11,176 nt of DNA from contig NW_004440438.1 in the NCBI RefSeq assembly GCF_000330505.1, positions 21,680-32,855 on the forward strand, given 5' to 3'. The position numbers and the translations under genes were made by a program. The notes beneath the pieces are model-generated. The model did no database searches. It was not told the origin of the DNA and saw only the letters and a list, made by a program, of their open reading frames with translations. Shown here in pieces: positions 1 through 7,805 of this stretch. Within the stretch, counting starts at the first letter, position 1; every line of letters begins with the position of its first letter. This stretch comes from Entamoeba invadens IP1 (Eukaryota > Evosea > Mastigamoebida > Endamoebidae).

Positions 1-10
1 TTGTGTTCAC

Positions 11-620
11 TCAAAATGTACCACTTCGACAACTCATACAGAAAGTCGAATTATAATAACACGTCTCACAATTTGAGTCACATGTTTCACATCTTTGTGT
101 TATTAAATTATAATAAAACCCAAATCCGCATCTAGCACAGCCACTCGTGTACGTTTTAATACACTTTTCATCATCATTTAAAACACATGTTTCACCATTT
201 AAAAGCATTTTATTTGGACATTCAACACATTTGGCGTTTAAAACACTTTGACAATTTAACAACTCAGTTGTACATTTTCCATTCAAGTCATTTGGATGTT
301 CGCAATTGGTCAACTCACATGTTTTGTTGGTGTTCATTTCACTTAACGAGTCACATTTTGTCGACTTTTGGTATTCACAAATTAAAGTGTTTGGGTACAC
401 ATCTCCACATTTGATGCATGTTGTTGTATTTGAAAGATATCCACTATTGCATGAAACAACACTCTTTTGATTGATCACTTCCGCTTGTTCTATTTCAACA
501 CAAATTCCGTCTTTATTAAAAGTGTTTTTAGTTGTATTGCAGATCGCACAAGACCCATCTCTTCTTAACAAAATACAGTCATTGTTTATTTCACAAATTC
601 CATTCAGCAACACAAACAAT
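11..620 (-). pseudogene. Cysteine-rich CxxC-repeat surface-type protein, broken at both ends
   Basis: The open frame encodes about 202 residues, 26 of them cysteine. They fall in repeated CxxC pairs (residues 24/27, 68/71, 131/134, 161/164, 177/180, 184/187, 194/197) separated by short Asn/Thr-rich loops. This spacing is typical of the furin-like or EGF-like cysteine-rich repeat proteins of Entamoeba, which are usually secreted or membrane anchored; the exact ligand or role is unknown. The frame has no ATG near its start: it follows a TAA directly and begins with a TTG codon (619-617), and the first in-frame ATG is near residue 95. At the other end a TGA (13-11) falls inside what looks like a continuing repeat, because the next in-frame codons read V-N-T as in other loops of the family. 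I therefore call it a pseudogene. Loss of an upstream exon or a sequence error are the alternatives. No transmembrane segment is visible in the part present. Confidence 0.6.
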
Positions 621-693
621 TAATTAAATAGTTTTTTATTAAAAGTATTATTATAATAATAATTATTAATATGTATAATAAAATAACACTCAT
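604..693 (-). other. Hydrophobic short frame, possible displaced signal peptide of the cysteine-rich protein
   Basis: An ATG at 693-691 opens a 29-codon frame. It is almost entirely Ile/Leu/Val for some 17 residues, then reads K-N-Y-L-I-N and stops at 606-604. It overlaps the start of the cysteine-rich frame but lies one frame away. A hydrophobic leader is what a secreted cysteine-rich protein should have, so a one- or two-base indel could have separated the leader from the body. The hydrophobicity comes from an ATT/ATA microsatellite-like run, which any A+T-rich spacer can produce, so this is only a suggestion. A GTTTGT (Entamoeba-type 5' splice sequence) sits at the overlap, but I found no TAG acceptor that rejoins the frames sensibly. 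Confidence 0.3.
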
Positions 694-703
694 ACGGAAT
701 CGA

Positions 704-923
704 TTATATCCTTGTGATTCTTTTGTTTTTTTCTTCCCTTACTTTTTTGTTTTTTTGAAGATAAGTTAGTTCGCTTCCCCACTCTTTATACACACGTTAA
801 AATAACACATTAATGTATTTGTGCTCTGCCAATTAATTTCAGAGCTAACAATATCTCATTTCCAACTTTGTCGTTGGAACTTCCTCTGTTTTGTTTACAA
901 CATAATAAATATCTGAATGGGAG
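704..923 (-). pseudogene. Possible decayed gene fragment, unrecognised
   Basis: Two short open stretches in different frames read like protein rather than random A+T-rich sequence. The first (923-810) encodes 37 residues with two adjacent cysteines and a segment with mixed Gly, Asp, Ala and Arg, ending in TAA. The second (796-704) encodes about 30 residues beginning R-V-Y-K-E-W-G-S-E-L and ending K/R/E-rich. They abut on the same strand, as expected of one coding sequence hit by frameshifts. Neither has a start codon, and I recognise no family. The evidence is residue composition only, so confidence is low. Confidence 0.25.
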
Positions 924-996
924 TTATGTTTTTATTCAATACCATAACATATTTCAAGAGGGTATGTTTTTTTTTCTTTTTGGTGGGTAAATAAAA

Positions 997-1080
997 GGCG
1001 AGGCAGGCTCGACCGTAAGGGTGCTCGACAAGGAATAACGCCACATGAGTGTGCTGACTTTTACTCGAGCCAGCATCGAG
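997..1080. other. Isolated G+C-rich structured island, possible ncRNA or foreign relic
   Basis: This 84-base stretch is about half G+C inside a spacer that is mostly A and T. It has several complementary segments: GGCG 997-1000 with CGCC 1039-1042; CGAG 999-1002 with CTCG 1008-1011 around a five-base loop; TGCTG 1052-1056 with CAGCA 1071-1075; and ACTCGA 1063-1068 with TCGAGT 1076-1081. GCTCGAC occurs twice as a direct repeat. Some of these pairings exclude one another. The plus strand is also open through the island, reading to a TGA shortly after it, so a coding relic is possible. I could not match it to tRNA, 5S, snRNA, SRP or RNase P hallmarks. Confidence 0.35.
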
Positions 1081-2060
1081 TATTCAAATATACTACATGA
1101 TTATTTCAACACTTGTGATGTTAGAGAACAAACAATCATTGTTTTGATGTGTTCAGAATTATAAATAATTGCTTTAAATATGGTTTCATGTTTTCGATTT
1201 TTTCGGCTTCGTTTATATTATCAATTATCGATAAAATAAACTATTGTTATAGTTAAAAATACAAGCACTTTTATTTATAATTTGGAAGTTTATTGTGTTT
1301 TCAAATGAGATTAATTGTTTTGGTTTTAATTTATATATTTAAACAAATATTTTCAATTTTTTTTGTTTTATTTTTAAAATGAAAAAAACTTTCTGATGTA
1401 TCTTTTTATATTTTTATGGAAGTTTTTATGTTTTTTGATTAAAACATCGCGCATGCATGTAAGTTTGGCTTTAAATATACATACTCTTTACTATTGACAA
1501 AATCAGTTCGTTGTTGTTTTTAATTATATCATTATAGTAATTCTTAAAAACCAATTTTTAATTTATCTGTTTAATTATTTATAAAGTATTTTCTTGTTGT
1601 TCCAAATTTTGGTAGTGATTTTTACATAAACTATACAAATAACAAATAAAATAATAAAATTCACATCAAAATATAATTATAAAGTCGAAGACAATAATAA
1701 TAATAATAAAAAACAAAATTTATTATAAATAAAACATTTTGACAAACAATTTATATTAAGTGAATTGGCTCTTTTTATTTTTGAAAAACTTCCATTCATT
1801 TATTGTCAAATTTGCTACATCATTTATACATGTATCAGGGTTTTTGATGTATCGAATTTACACAAGTCGAGTTATTTAAAAATCACTTTGTTGTTGTTAT
1901 TTAAGAAATATAAAAAAATTGCTTCGAATGTTTAGAATTTGTATTTTTTTAAACATAAATCATAATTGAAAATTCAAAGAATGTATTCTTTTTAATTAAA
2001 ACATATAAATGTAATTGATTATTATAAATTGTTTTTTTAAATATTTTATGATTTTTAAAC
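1081..2060. other. A+T-rich spacer without recognisable gene
   Basis: About 1 kb with frequent stops in all frames and homopolymer A and T runs. It holds a short AAT trinucleotide run (about 1693-1710) and a small CG-containing patch near 1447-1460. I see no gene, RNA or convincing repeat here. Confidence 0.6.
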
Positions 2061-2064
2061 TTAA

Positions 2065-2077
2065 CACTTTCATAACC
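2065..2077 (+). repeat. Left terminal inverted repeat of the piggyBac element
   Basis: CACTTTCATAACC follows TTAA directly. Its partner read inward from the right end is CACTTATAAAACC: 10 of 13 positions agree, and the agreement continues weakly inward (TAAA against GAAA). Confidence 0.6.
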
Positions 2078-2447
2078 TAAAGCTTTTTTTAAGAAGAAAA
2101 ATAAGTAAAGAAAAAATTGTCCAAATCATTTTTCTTTTATTTTATTCTAAAACCCCTTTCTAACCCAAACCGGCCAATAGTCAGTTTTATTTTACTTAAA
2201 ATAATTAACATTTAAATACTCAATTACCTAAGATCCATCGAAAATAATCTTTTGTATGAAATTTTGTAAGAAATATTTTTAATGTTAATTCTTTACATAA
2301 CAACACATCCTACATCGTCAATCCACCTGATAACAAAATAAAGAATTGCATAATTACAATAAAAATAATTTCTCAAACACGTTTAGATTAAATGATAATA
2401 TAGTTTAAAAAACAACAAAAAAGTTTCAACCAAACAATTTAAAACCA

Positions 2448-2702
2448 TCAATTAGACCCAATTCTTTTCTTTTTCTTGTCTTTCGCTCTTCTTTTTAACT
2501 CCCAACAGACTCGACAGAGCATTAAAGAATGAGACAAGCAAGTGGTTTCTCCACAACGCGAACAGAGTTCTTTTATTCTGCTCGCATTAGAACCAACGCA
2601 AAGGTGGCACTTTTGCTTTCGTAAAGCAAATTTTCTTTCATATTTTTTTCTTTCTCTTTTTGTGAAGTGTTTGCTTCTTCCCACCAATCCAAAAGACCAC
2701 AA
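2448..2702 (-). other. C-terminal cysteine-rich (C5HC2) domain of the transposase
   Basis: This segment of the broken transposase is in a different frame from the catalytic core. Cysteines and one histidine are arranged as CxxC, CxxC, C..H, CxxC within 35 residues, followed by a Lys/Arg-rich tail and a TAA at the segment end. In piggyBac this cross-braced zinc domain recognises the transposon ends. The frame is open upstream of 2702 but has no ATG there, so it was not a separate gene: it belongs to the transposase downstream of a frameshift. Confidence 0.75.
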
Positions 2703-4411
2703 GCAATAAACATGGTTCTTTTTTCTTTTGTTTTTTTCATTCCATGTACAAGACGTTTTTTGATGTATTTTTCTGACAATTGTTTGGCCAATCGAACGAG
2801 AAAAGTGAAGTGGTCATTTTGGATCACATACCGAAACATCCCATAAGAATTAACCGTTGCACAATCCAGAATATTTTGAAAAACGACCATATTGTATCTC
2901 CTTGTTTTTGTTTTTGTCGAATATTCTTGACACAGGAAATCAAATGTATCAACAGGTGTTTTTGTGTAATTATATAATACATTCATTTCTGATTTGGCCT
3001 TATTGGGGTCAAGTATCGGGACATTTAGAGAATTTGTTGTAATTATCACAGTTTTAGTTTTTTTCAGATTAAATGAAGTCAAAAGAATTGAATCCTGTTT
3101 CCAAAATAGAATATTTTGAGGATTGGTTTCTTTTTCCTTATTTAATCGGGTTTTTTCCAATTCAATTTTTTCCATTTCCATTTTTGTTGTTTTTAAATTT
3201 TGGATATTTTCAAAGTCTTTTTTTTCCAAAATATCCATTTTTTCCCGATTTAGTTCGTTCTGTGATGCCAACATACCCATTTTTTTAAATATAATATTTT
3301 CTCTATTTTCAAATTGTTCTAACTTTTTTGAAGTTTGTTTTTCCATTTTTGTCAAATATTTCTCTTTTTCTAACATTGTATTCCTTTTTGACTCTGGAGG
3401 TATGTTTGCACTTCGTTGATTCATTGTGCCAATGTACCCGATTTTTTGCGACTCAAGCGAGTTAATTACTCTTATAGAAGTAAAGTAGTTGTCGCTTTGT
3501 AGTAAAAATTCTATTTTAGGAGCATCTTTTGGAATTAAATTTTCGACTAATTTCATCACTACTGACTCTCTTTGATGCAGTTCATCAGTTTTCCCGATTT
3601 CTGACTCTTTTTTTCCTTCATACAAAGTCATTCCAACACAAAGTTTTTTGTCGTAAGTACAAACGCAGTAAAATTTTAACCCCCGTTTGATTGGTTTTTG
3701 AGGGCAATATTGAATCCCTTTGCAACACCCTTTGAAACCGAAAATTCTTTCATCCACACAAATTAACTGACCTGGTGTAGAAATTTGCGTAATATTTCGG
3801 GCAAATATTTCAAATAAATCTTTTACAGCTGGAAATACCGTTTCTTTTCTTTTTTCTTCCCTTGTTGCTTTGAGGTCACAACGGAAACTTCGAAAAAGTT
3901 CATAAAACCGATTTCTATCCATGGCAATTTTTGGAAAAGGACGCCCGAATTCTGAACTCCAAAATCGGGAAAATGGGCCTTTGTTTTGCATGGCTCCTAA
4001 ATATCATAACACCAATAAAACAATTTATTTCATCCACGTCTGTAACTTTCCAATTTTTAACTAACGATTGGCCCTTTTCATTTGTTCCTGCCACAATCAA
4101 GTCCAAAAAATCGGGAGTTATTATTTTTTCAAAACATTCAATTTCTTTAGAAAAAATACCAATAATTTCAGTTTTTCTGTAATTTTGGTTCATTTTTGAA
4201 AAATTTGCTTCCCCAAAAACTGGATCAATTGTTTCCCAATTTTTAACAATTTTATTAGGATTATCTAATACGTGTTGGGGTTCAAAAATAACAGGTTTTT
4301 CATAACTATTTTGAGGACATATTATCTCTTCTCCAAAATTAATGTTAACATTTTCTTCAGCTTCGTCTCACTTGAGAAATATTCTGGTTCTTCAGGTTGT
4401 TCACACTCCAT
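2448..4411 (-). pseudogene. piggyBac transposase, frameshifted in three places
   Basis: The transposase would bind the element ends and cut and paste at TTAA in the nucleus. It reads in four segments. The start segment opens at ATG 4411-4409 (M-E-C-E-Q-P-E-E) and is in the wrong frame after about 4370. The next frame runs 4367-3999 without an ATG until 4193. The third (to 2573) has the DDE_Tnp_1_7 catalytic core with aspartates in C-V-D-E (3754-3752), S-D-N-Y-F (3493-3491) and V-D-T-F-D (2950-2948). The fourth (about 2720-2448) has the C-terminal cysteine-rich domain with C5HC2 spacing CX2C-X11-CX2C-X4-C-X2-H-X4-CX2C and a basic tail. Joined, this is about 650 residues, within the family range. 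An E/K-rich coiled coil of some 85 residues (about 3379-3122) lies between the second and third aspartates. Shifts fall near 4368, 3998 and 2700-2740; the last lies in T homopolymers, where sequencing error is possible. Confidence 0.85.
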
Positions 4412-4585
4412 ACTTTTAAGAATAAAAACATAAAAAACTAAATTAAAACTTTTCCCGACATTGAATTAATTTAATTAATTATTTCCAAAAAATCACATAC
4501 AAAAAATATTTTTTTCGATTATACCTTTTGGCAAAATTGTTATTTGGTAAAAGAAAATTAAAAAAACTTGTTTTTTGCATGTTTC

Positions 4586-4598
4586 GGTTTTATAAGTG
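4586..4598 (-). repeat. Right terminal inverted repeat of the piggyBac element
   Basis: GGTTTTATAAGTG lies immediately before TTAA at 4599-4602. Its reverse complement matches the left end at 10 of 13 positions, including the outer CACTT and the inner AACC. Confidence 0.6.
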
Positions 4599-4602
4599 TT
4601 AA

Positions 4603-5090
4603 CCAATTTATTTAAGAAAAATTGGATTTTGTTGTTATAGTTATTTTTAATTAATAAATCTATATTTGATCATTGTTCTATTTTAAGCAGACAACAAATT
4701 CTATAAATTATTATAATAAATTACTATAATTTACTATAACGAATTTGTAAAACATTTATACTACAAATTAATAATATCTATATAATTATTTTTACTAATA
4801 ATTATAAAAAAACTAATAACTGAAATTAAATAACCAAAAATAAAATGTTAAGTGTTTGAACAAACACAAGTAAAGTCATTCCGAATAAGTGTGCAACTTT
4901 ATTTTTTCTTTGTTTATTACTCACAAAAAGGGGAAACTCTTTTTTGAACAATACAATAACAAAAACAATAAAGTTGATTATGTTATAAATCAACATAAAA
5001 TATAACTCGATATTTAAATGATGAGTTTAACTGCTTGTTTTAATAAAAAGCATTAAAAATTCAGAATTCTAATTGTCATAAAACGAATAA
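4603..5090. other. A+T-rich spacer right of the transposon
   Basis: There is no gene here. One short near-perfect inverted repeat is present, GTGTTTG 4852-4858 and CAAACAC 4861-4867, separated by two bases. A motif AGTGTGCAA near 4888 recurs near 5411. Neither can be assigned a role. Confidence 0.5.
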
Positions 5091-5255
5091 AACAGTATTG
5101 ATTATTGTTTATTGATTTTGGATGGTGCAGATGTTAAACATCTCGTGAATAAAACAAAAATGATGAATAAAGCCAACTTGTGTGATTCAAAAACTCCTTC
5201 ACTGCAAATTTTTAATAAACACGAGATGGTTGAATGGTGCAACCCAAAACACTAA
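5091..5255 (+). pseudogene. Possible ankyrin-repeat relic
   Basis: A 54-codon open stretch without a start codon ends in TAA 5253-5255. It contains L-I-L-D-G-A-D-V-K, which resembles the LLxxGADVN end of an ankyrin repeat. This is followed by D-S-K-T-P-S-L and N-K-H-E-M-V-E-W, which resemble the DxxTPLH start and the later helix of the next repeat. The spacing between the two parts is about ten residues longer than in a canonical 33-residue repeat. The residue mix, with Asp, Gly, Ala and Val, is unlike translated spacer. Ankyrin repeats mediate protein binding, but this piece is too short and too isolated to be functional. A 9-base inverted pair (CATCTCGTG 5139-5147, CACGAGATG 5220-5228) falls inside it. 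Confidence 0.35.
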
Positions 5256-5785
5256 TTGTGGAAATTTGTACAACTTTAGTTATAGTTTATTTATGGTATT
5301 TTAATTAGAGTAATAGTTTTAAAGTAATTTGTTTGTGTTTTTTTGTTTTGTTTAATAAAAACATATAATTGTTTTATTATAATTATATTATTAACAAAAT
5401 TGAACAATAAAGTGTGCAATTGCAAGAAAAATTATCGAAGTGGTAGAGAGATGTATAATTTATGATATACAAATTAGTATTACAAAGTCCTTGACTTGAA
5501 TTTAAAAATATTATTATATATATTAAATTCAGATGTTAAATTTTTGAAAAAACACATGCAACAATAATAATAAAGTGGTTTGAAAAGTTTATTTTGGCAA
5601 TTGATTTTTGTAAATCAATCAATTTTAAAATATAATGTTAAATAAAACAGAATGCATGAAAAAAACAAATATAACACTTTTTTGTTTATAAGTACATATA
5701 TTATAAGAAAATTGGATAAAAAGTACAATATACAATATTTAGTTATTAATAAAATATTGACCATAACAATAAATACAATTTAATT
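5256..5785. other. A+T-rich spacer
   Basis: Dense stops and poly-A/T runs. I see no gene or RNA and no strong repeat. Confidence 0.5.
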
Positions 5786-6010
5786 ATGTCAATTTATATG
5801 TTTGACAACAACATGAGACGGGCAACAATGATTATATATATGACATTTGACAATAAATCTTCATTTCTTAGACTTATACAATCATTGGAACAACAACTAC
5901 ACGTTGATTTTATAAAAATGGTATTTACACGACTCAAACTTGTACATTTGAATTAGCAAAATTTTCCAATCGAAGTGGTATTTGCTCGTATTTCTAAACT
6001 GATCAAATAG
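5786..6010 (+). pseudogene. Decayed coding fragment with one internal TAG
   Basis: ATG 5786-5788 opens 56 codons to TAG 5954-5956, and the same frame continues for 17 more protein-like codons to TAG 6008-6010. The stretch includes S-F-L-R-L-I-Q-S-L-E-Q-Q-L-H-V-D-F-I-K-M, then L-K-L-V-H-L-N, and after the first stop Q-N-F-P-I-E-V-V-F-A-R. The alternating leucines followed by N-F-P could be leucine-rich-repeat-like, as in the large BspA-like family of Entamoeba, but that is a guess. The first 18 residues are Met/Ile rich and may not be real. No promoter element was recognised. Random openness is the main alternative. Confidence 0.35.
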
Positions 6011-6042
6011 TGACATTTACATTAAAAATTATTATCAAGTGA

Positions 6043-6123
6043 TGTGACACAATCGAGTATATCAATACTGAATCTTTCTCTGTCAAAATGTGTGTATGTC
6101 ACAATTTTAAAAATAAATTTTGA
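6043..6123 (+). pseudogene. Short coding-like stretch, possible continuation of the relic at 5786-6010
   Basis: This stretch has 26 codons from TGT 6043 to TGA 6121-6123 in a different frame from the preceding relic. It contains C-D-T-I-E-Y-I-N-T-E-S-F-S-V-K-M and several cysteines. Its closeness and shared strand suggest it is part of the same decayed gene after a frameshift. No family is recognised and it is too short to prove. Confidence 0.2.
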
Positions 6124-6825
6124 TTTTTGTTTAAATATACTGAACCATAATCAACATTGAACCACACTTTAACTTGATAAAAAGTAATAATCTTTGTTTT
6201 GTGTTTTTATTTGTTTATAATTTCATAATTTTTATTCTTTTGAAAGTCAACAAATAATTATCAATAAATTTTTATTCCTTTTTATACCATAAGTATGGTG
6301 TTTCAATATTTGGAATTTTTTTTATAATTTTATGAGTTAATTGTATTAAGCTAAGAACAAACTTTCCATAAAACTTTTACAAATAAATTCTATATTAATA
6401 ATATCTACAATATTTGCAAAATCCTTTGATACGATCATAATCTGATAATTGTCAGTGTTGACATTGTTGATTTTTTAAAGTTTTTTTAAATAAATTCAGA
6501 ACAATGTTGTTTGTTTTGATTTTTAAATGACGATTATAAAAATAAAGCCTGTCCAGAAACAGTATTTATTTTGTTTACCTTGTTTATTGATTATGATTTG
6601 TTGATTTTTTACAACTCAAAATTTACATATAACAAAAAATAACAAATTTGAATGTCAACAATTTACTCTAAAAACAAAGAAGCGATGCTATTTTTACATC
6701 AACAAACATAACAATTTATTTGGTACCATAAGAAAACTAAAAACAATTGTGTTTTATTCAAAAACATGTAAGCGAACACACATTAAACAATTAAATATGA
6801 CAATGATTCAAACAATTATAACTGA
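6124..6825. other. A+T-rich spacer
   Basis: No gene is supported. A long stop-free plus-strand frame (about 6605-6850) exists, but its translation is almost only Lys, Asn, Thr, Ile, Gln and Phe, as A-rich spacer gives. Confidence 0.5.
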
Positions 6826-7077
6826 AAATATAAAACAACGAAAATCAAAATAGAAGAGGTGTTGTGTACGTTAAAGAATATCACAGAGTTTCAACAACCA
6901 GTTTTCCAACTCATTGATTTTGAAAAGATTTTTAAACTTTTCTGGAAGTTTGTTAGCAATAACTTCCCATTATTTTGTTCAAATATATCACCAAATCAAC
7001 CGTATTTATTCACGTTTGGATGTTTGGAAATGAAAGGTCGAATAATCTCAACTTTATTTATGTTAATGGTTGTGTAA
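6826..7077 (+). pseudogene. Open coding-like fragment without ATG, unrecognised
   Basis: The frame is open from 6826, just after a TGA, to TAA 7075-7077, about 83 codons. From roughly 6850 the composition looks protein-like, with aromatic-rich helices: E-F-Q-Q-P-V-F-Q-L-I-D-F-E-K-I-F-K-L-F-W, then S-N-I-S-P-N-Q-P-Y-L-F-T-F-G-C-L-E. There is no ATG until near the 3' end (the frame could only begin at GTG 6859, which is unusual for a nuclear eukaryotic gene). So it is either an exon whose start lies elsewhere or a relic. I recognise no domain. A run 7090-7139 that starts GTTTCT and ends CATAG looks intron-like but lies after the stop. Confidence 0.3.
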
Positions 7078-7199
7078 TTGGTTATTGAGTTTCTGAATAG
7101 TTATATTAATTATAATTTATTCTGATCTTATCCCATAGGTTGGTAACATTTTCACTAAAAATAGACCAAAAAATATAAATAAAGTTTATCGAATGAATA

Positions 7200-7268
7200 A
7201 CGTTTTTAGACTGACTTTGTCGATTTTTTTACATATATGGACCTGTCAAAAACGTAGCATTTTTTGAC
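7200..7268. repeat. Nested inverted repeats sharing the GTCAAAAACGT motif
   Basis: ACGTTTTTAGAC (7200-7211) is complementary, with one extra base, to GTCAAAAACGT (7245-7255). The same right arm also begins a second perfect inverted repeat, GTCAAAAA 7245-7252 with TTTTTGAC 7261-7268 around an eight-base spacer. The motif matches the end of the MITE-like element at 7557, so these are probably ends of related small elements, perhaps nested or rearranged. Confidence 0.4.
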
Positions 7269-7556
7269 CTTCCACATCTTCTCCAAAAATAGAATTTTTT
7301 TGCTATTTTCAATAATTTGATTATTTAACAACAATTTATTTTTATTAGATAATAAAAAGAGAAATATTTTAAATGTTATATTATCATTTTATTTAAACTG
7401 TTTTAAATGAATAATTCGTTTAAAATAACCATAACACCAATTACAAACGAATTTGCTGTTTTATTCTTTTATTTTTTCATAGAGTATAAAAAAATGTCAA
7501 TTTTTCTTAAAGTTAAAAATTAAAGTTAAACCCGTTTTATTTTTTAGAAATAAATA

Positions 7557-7582
7557 CAGTCAAAAACGTCAATTTGTCGTAA
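7557..7582 (+). repeat. Left terminal inverted repeat of the MITE-like element
   Basis: 26 bases starting CAGTCAAA. There are four mismatches to the reverse complement of the right end, three of them in the outer 10 positions. Confidence 0.55.
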
Positions 7583-7779
7583 TTATAATTGTCGAAGTTG
7601 CTTAATTGTCGCACAACCGGCCAATCATTTTAGTGTACGACAATTAAATATTTTGTTTTCGAATCTGTAACTTTTGATAAATTAAAAACTAAATTTTTTA
7701 TAAAAAATAAATTTCAATATTAAAAAAAATTTCTACAAAATTCACTCATTTACCACAAATAGATACGTTTCTGCTGGAT

Positions 7780-7805
7780 TTACGACAAATAGACGCATTT
7801 GACCG
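7780..7805 (-). repeat. Right terminal inverted repeat of the MITE-like element
   Basis: Read on the minus strand it starts CGGTCAAATGCGTC and ends ATTTGTCGTAA. The inner 11 bases are identical to those of the left repeat. Confidence 0.55.

Larger units (their letters stand above)
2061..4602 (-). mobile_element. piggyBac-type DNA transposon, TTAA to TTAA
   Basis: The element carries a piggyBac-family transposase on the minus strand and is bounded by TTAA at 2061-2064 and 4599-4602, the target site this superfamily uses and duplicates. Directly inside the TTAA copies are similar inverted ends (2065-2077 and 4586-4598). Counting the TTAA, 17 of 21 positions agree between one end and the reverse complement of the other. 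The interval between the TTAA copies is 2534 bases, close to the usual size for an autonomous piggyBac. The ends start CAC rather than the more common CCC, so the boundaries are inferred rather than certain. The transposase is frameshifted, so this copy is probably not autonomous now. Between the left end and the transposase stop (2078-2447) there is only A+T-rich sequence; the same holds for 4412-4585. Confidence 0.75.
7557..7805. mobile_element. MITE-like element with 26-bp terminal inverted repeats
   Basis: The left end CAGTCAAAAACGTCAATTTG plus six bases (7557-7582) matches the reverse complement of 7780-7805 at 22 of 26 positions, with no gap. The 249-base interval has no coding capacity, so it would be a non-autonomous miniature element. 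TA precedes the left end and the end begins CAGT, as many Tc1/mariner-type elements do, but TA does not follow the right end directly. AATAAAT occurs just outside both ends (one base away on the left, five on the right), so the exact termini and target duplication are uncertain. Inside are further copies of the (A)TTGTCG motif, including a perfect 10-bp inverted pair (7602-7611 with 7638-7647) and a second TTTACCACAAATAGA-type unit at 7750-7764. These resemble subterminal transposase-binding repeats. Confidence 0.55.

Noticed and set aside
187..414. Plus-strand frame over the cysteine-rich protein
   Set aside because: Antisense shadow; His- and Trp-rich translation with no domain, and no promoter seen.
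604..640. GTTTGT as an intron donor joining the hydrophobic leader to the cysteine-rich body
   Set aside because: Following TAG acceptors either create a stop at the junction or leave the wrong frame, and would remove conserved cysteines.
1051..1075. U5 snRNA loop, because ACTTTTAC lies in a hairpin
   Set aside because: The loop differs from the conserved GCCTTTTAC, the stem is short, and there is no Sm site downstream.
1693..1710. AAT trinucleotide run
   Set aside because: Too short to be notable in A+T-rich spacer.
2780..3419. Several plus-strand open frames over the transposase
   Set aside because: They are antisense shadows of the transposase: Phe/Ser/Leu-rich translations of its Lys/Glu-rich codons.
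3931..4182. Plus-strand frame opposite the transposase N-terminal part
   Set aside because: Antisense shadow of a well-supported transposase segment.
4852..4867. GTGTTTG-AA-CAAACAC palindrome
   Set aside because: Isolated, short, and likely enough by chance in this composition; no flanking structure.
6605..6850. Long stop-free plus-strand frame
   Set aside because: The translation is nearly all Lys, Asn, Thr, Ile, Gln and Phe, with almost no Gly, Ala or Asp, as A-rich spacer gives; no start codon at its beginning.
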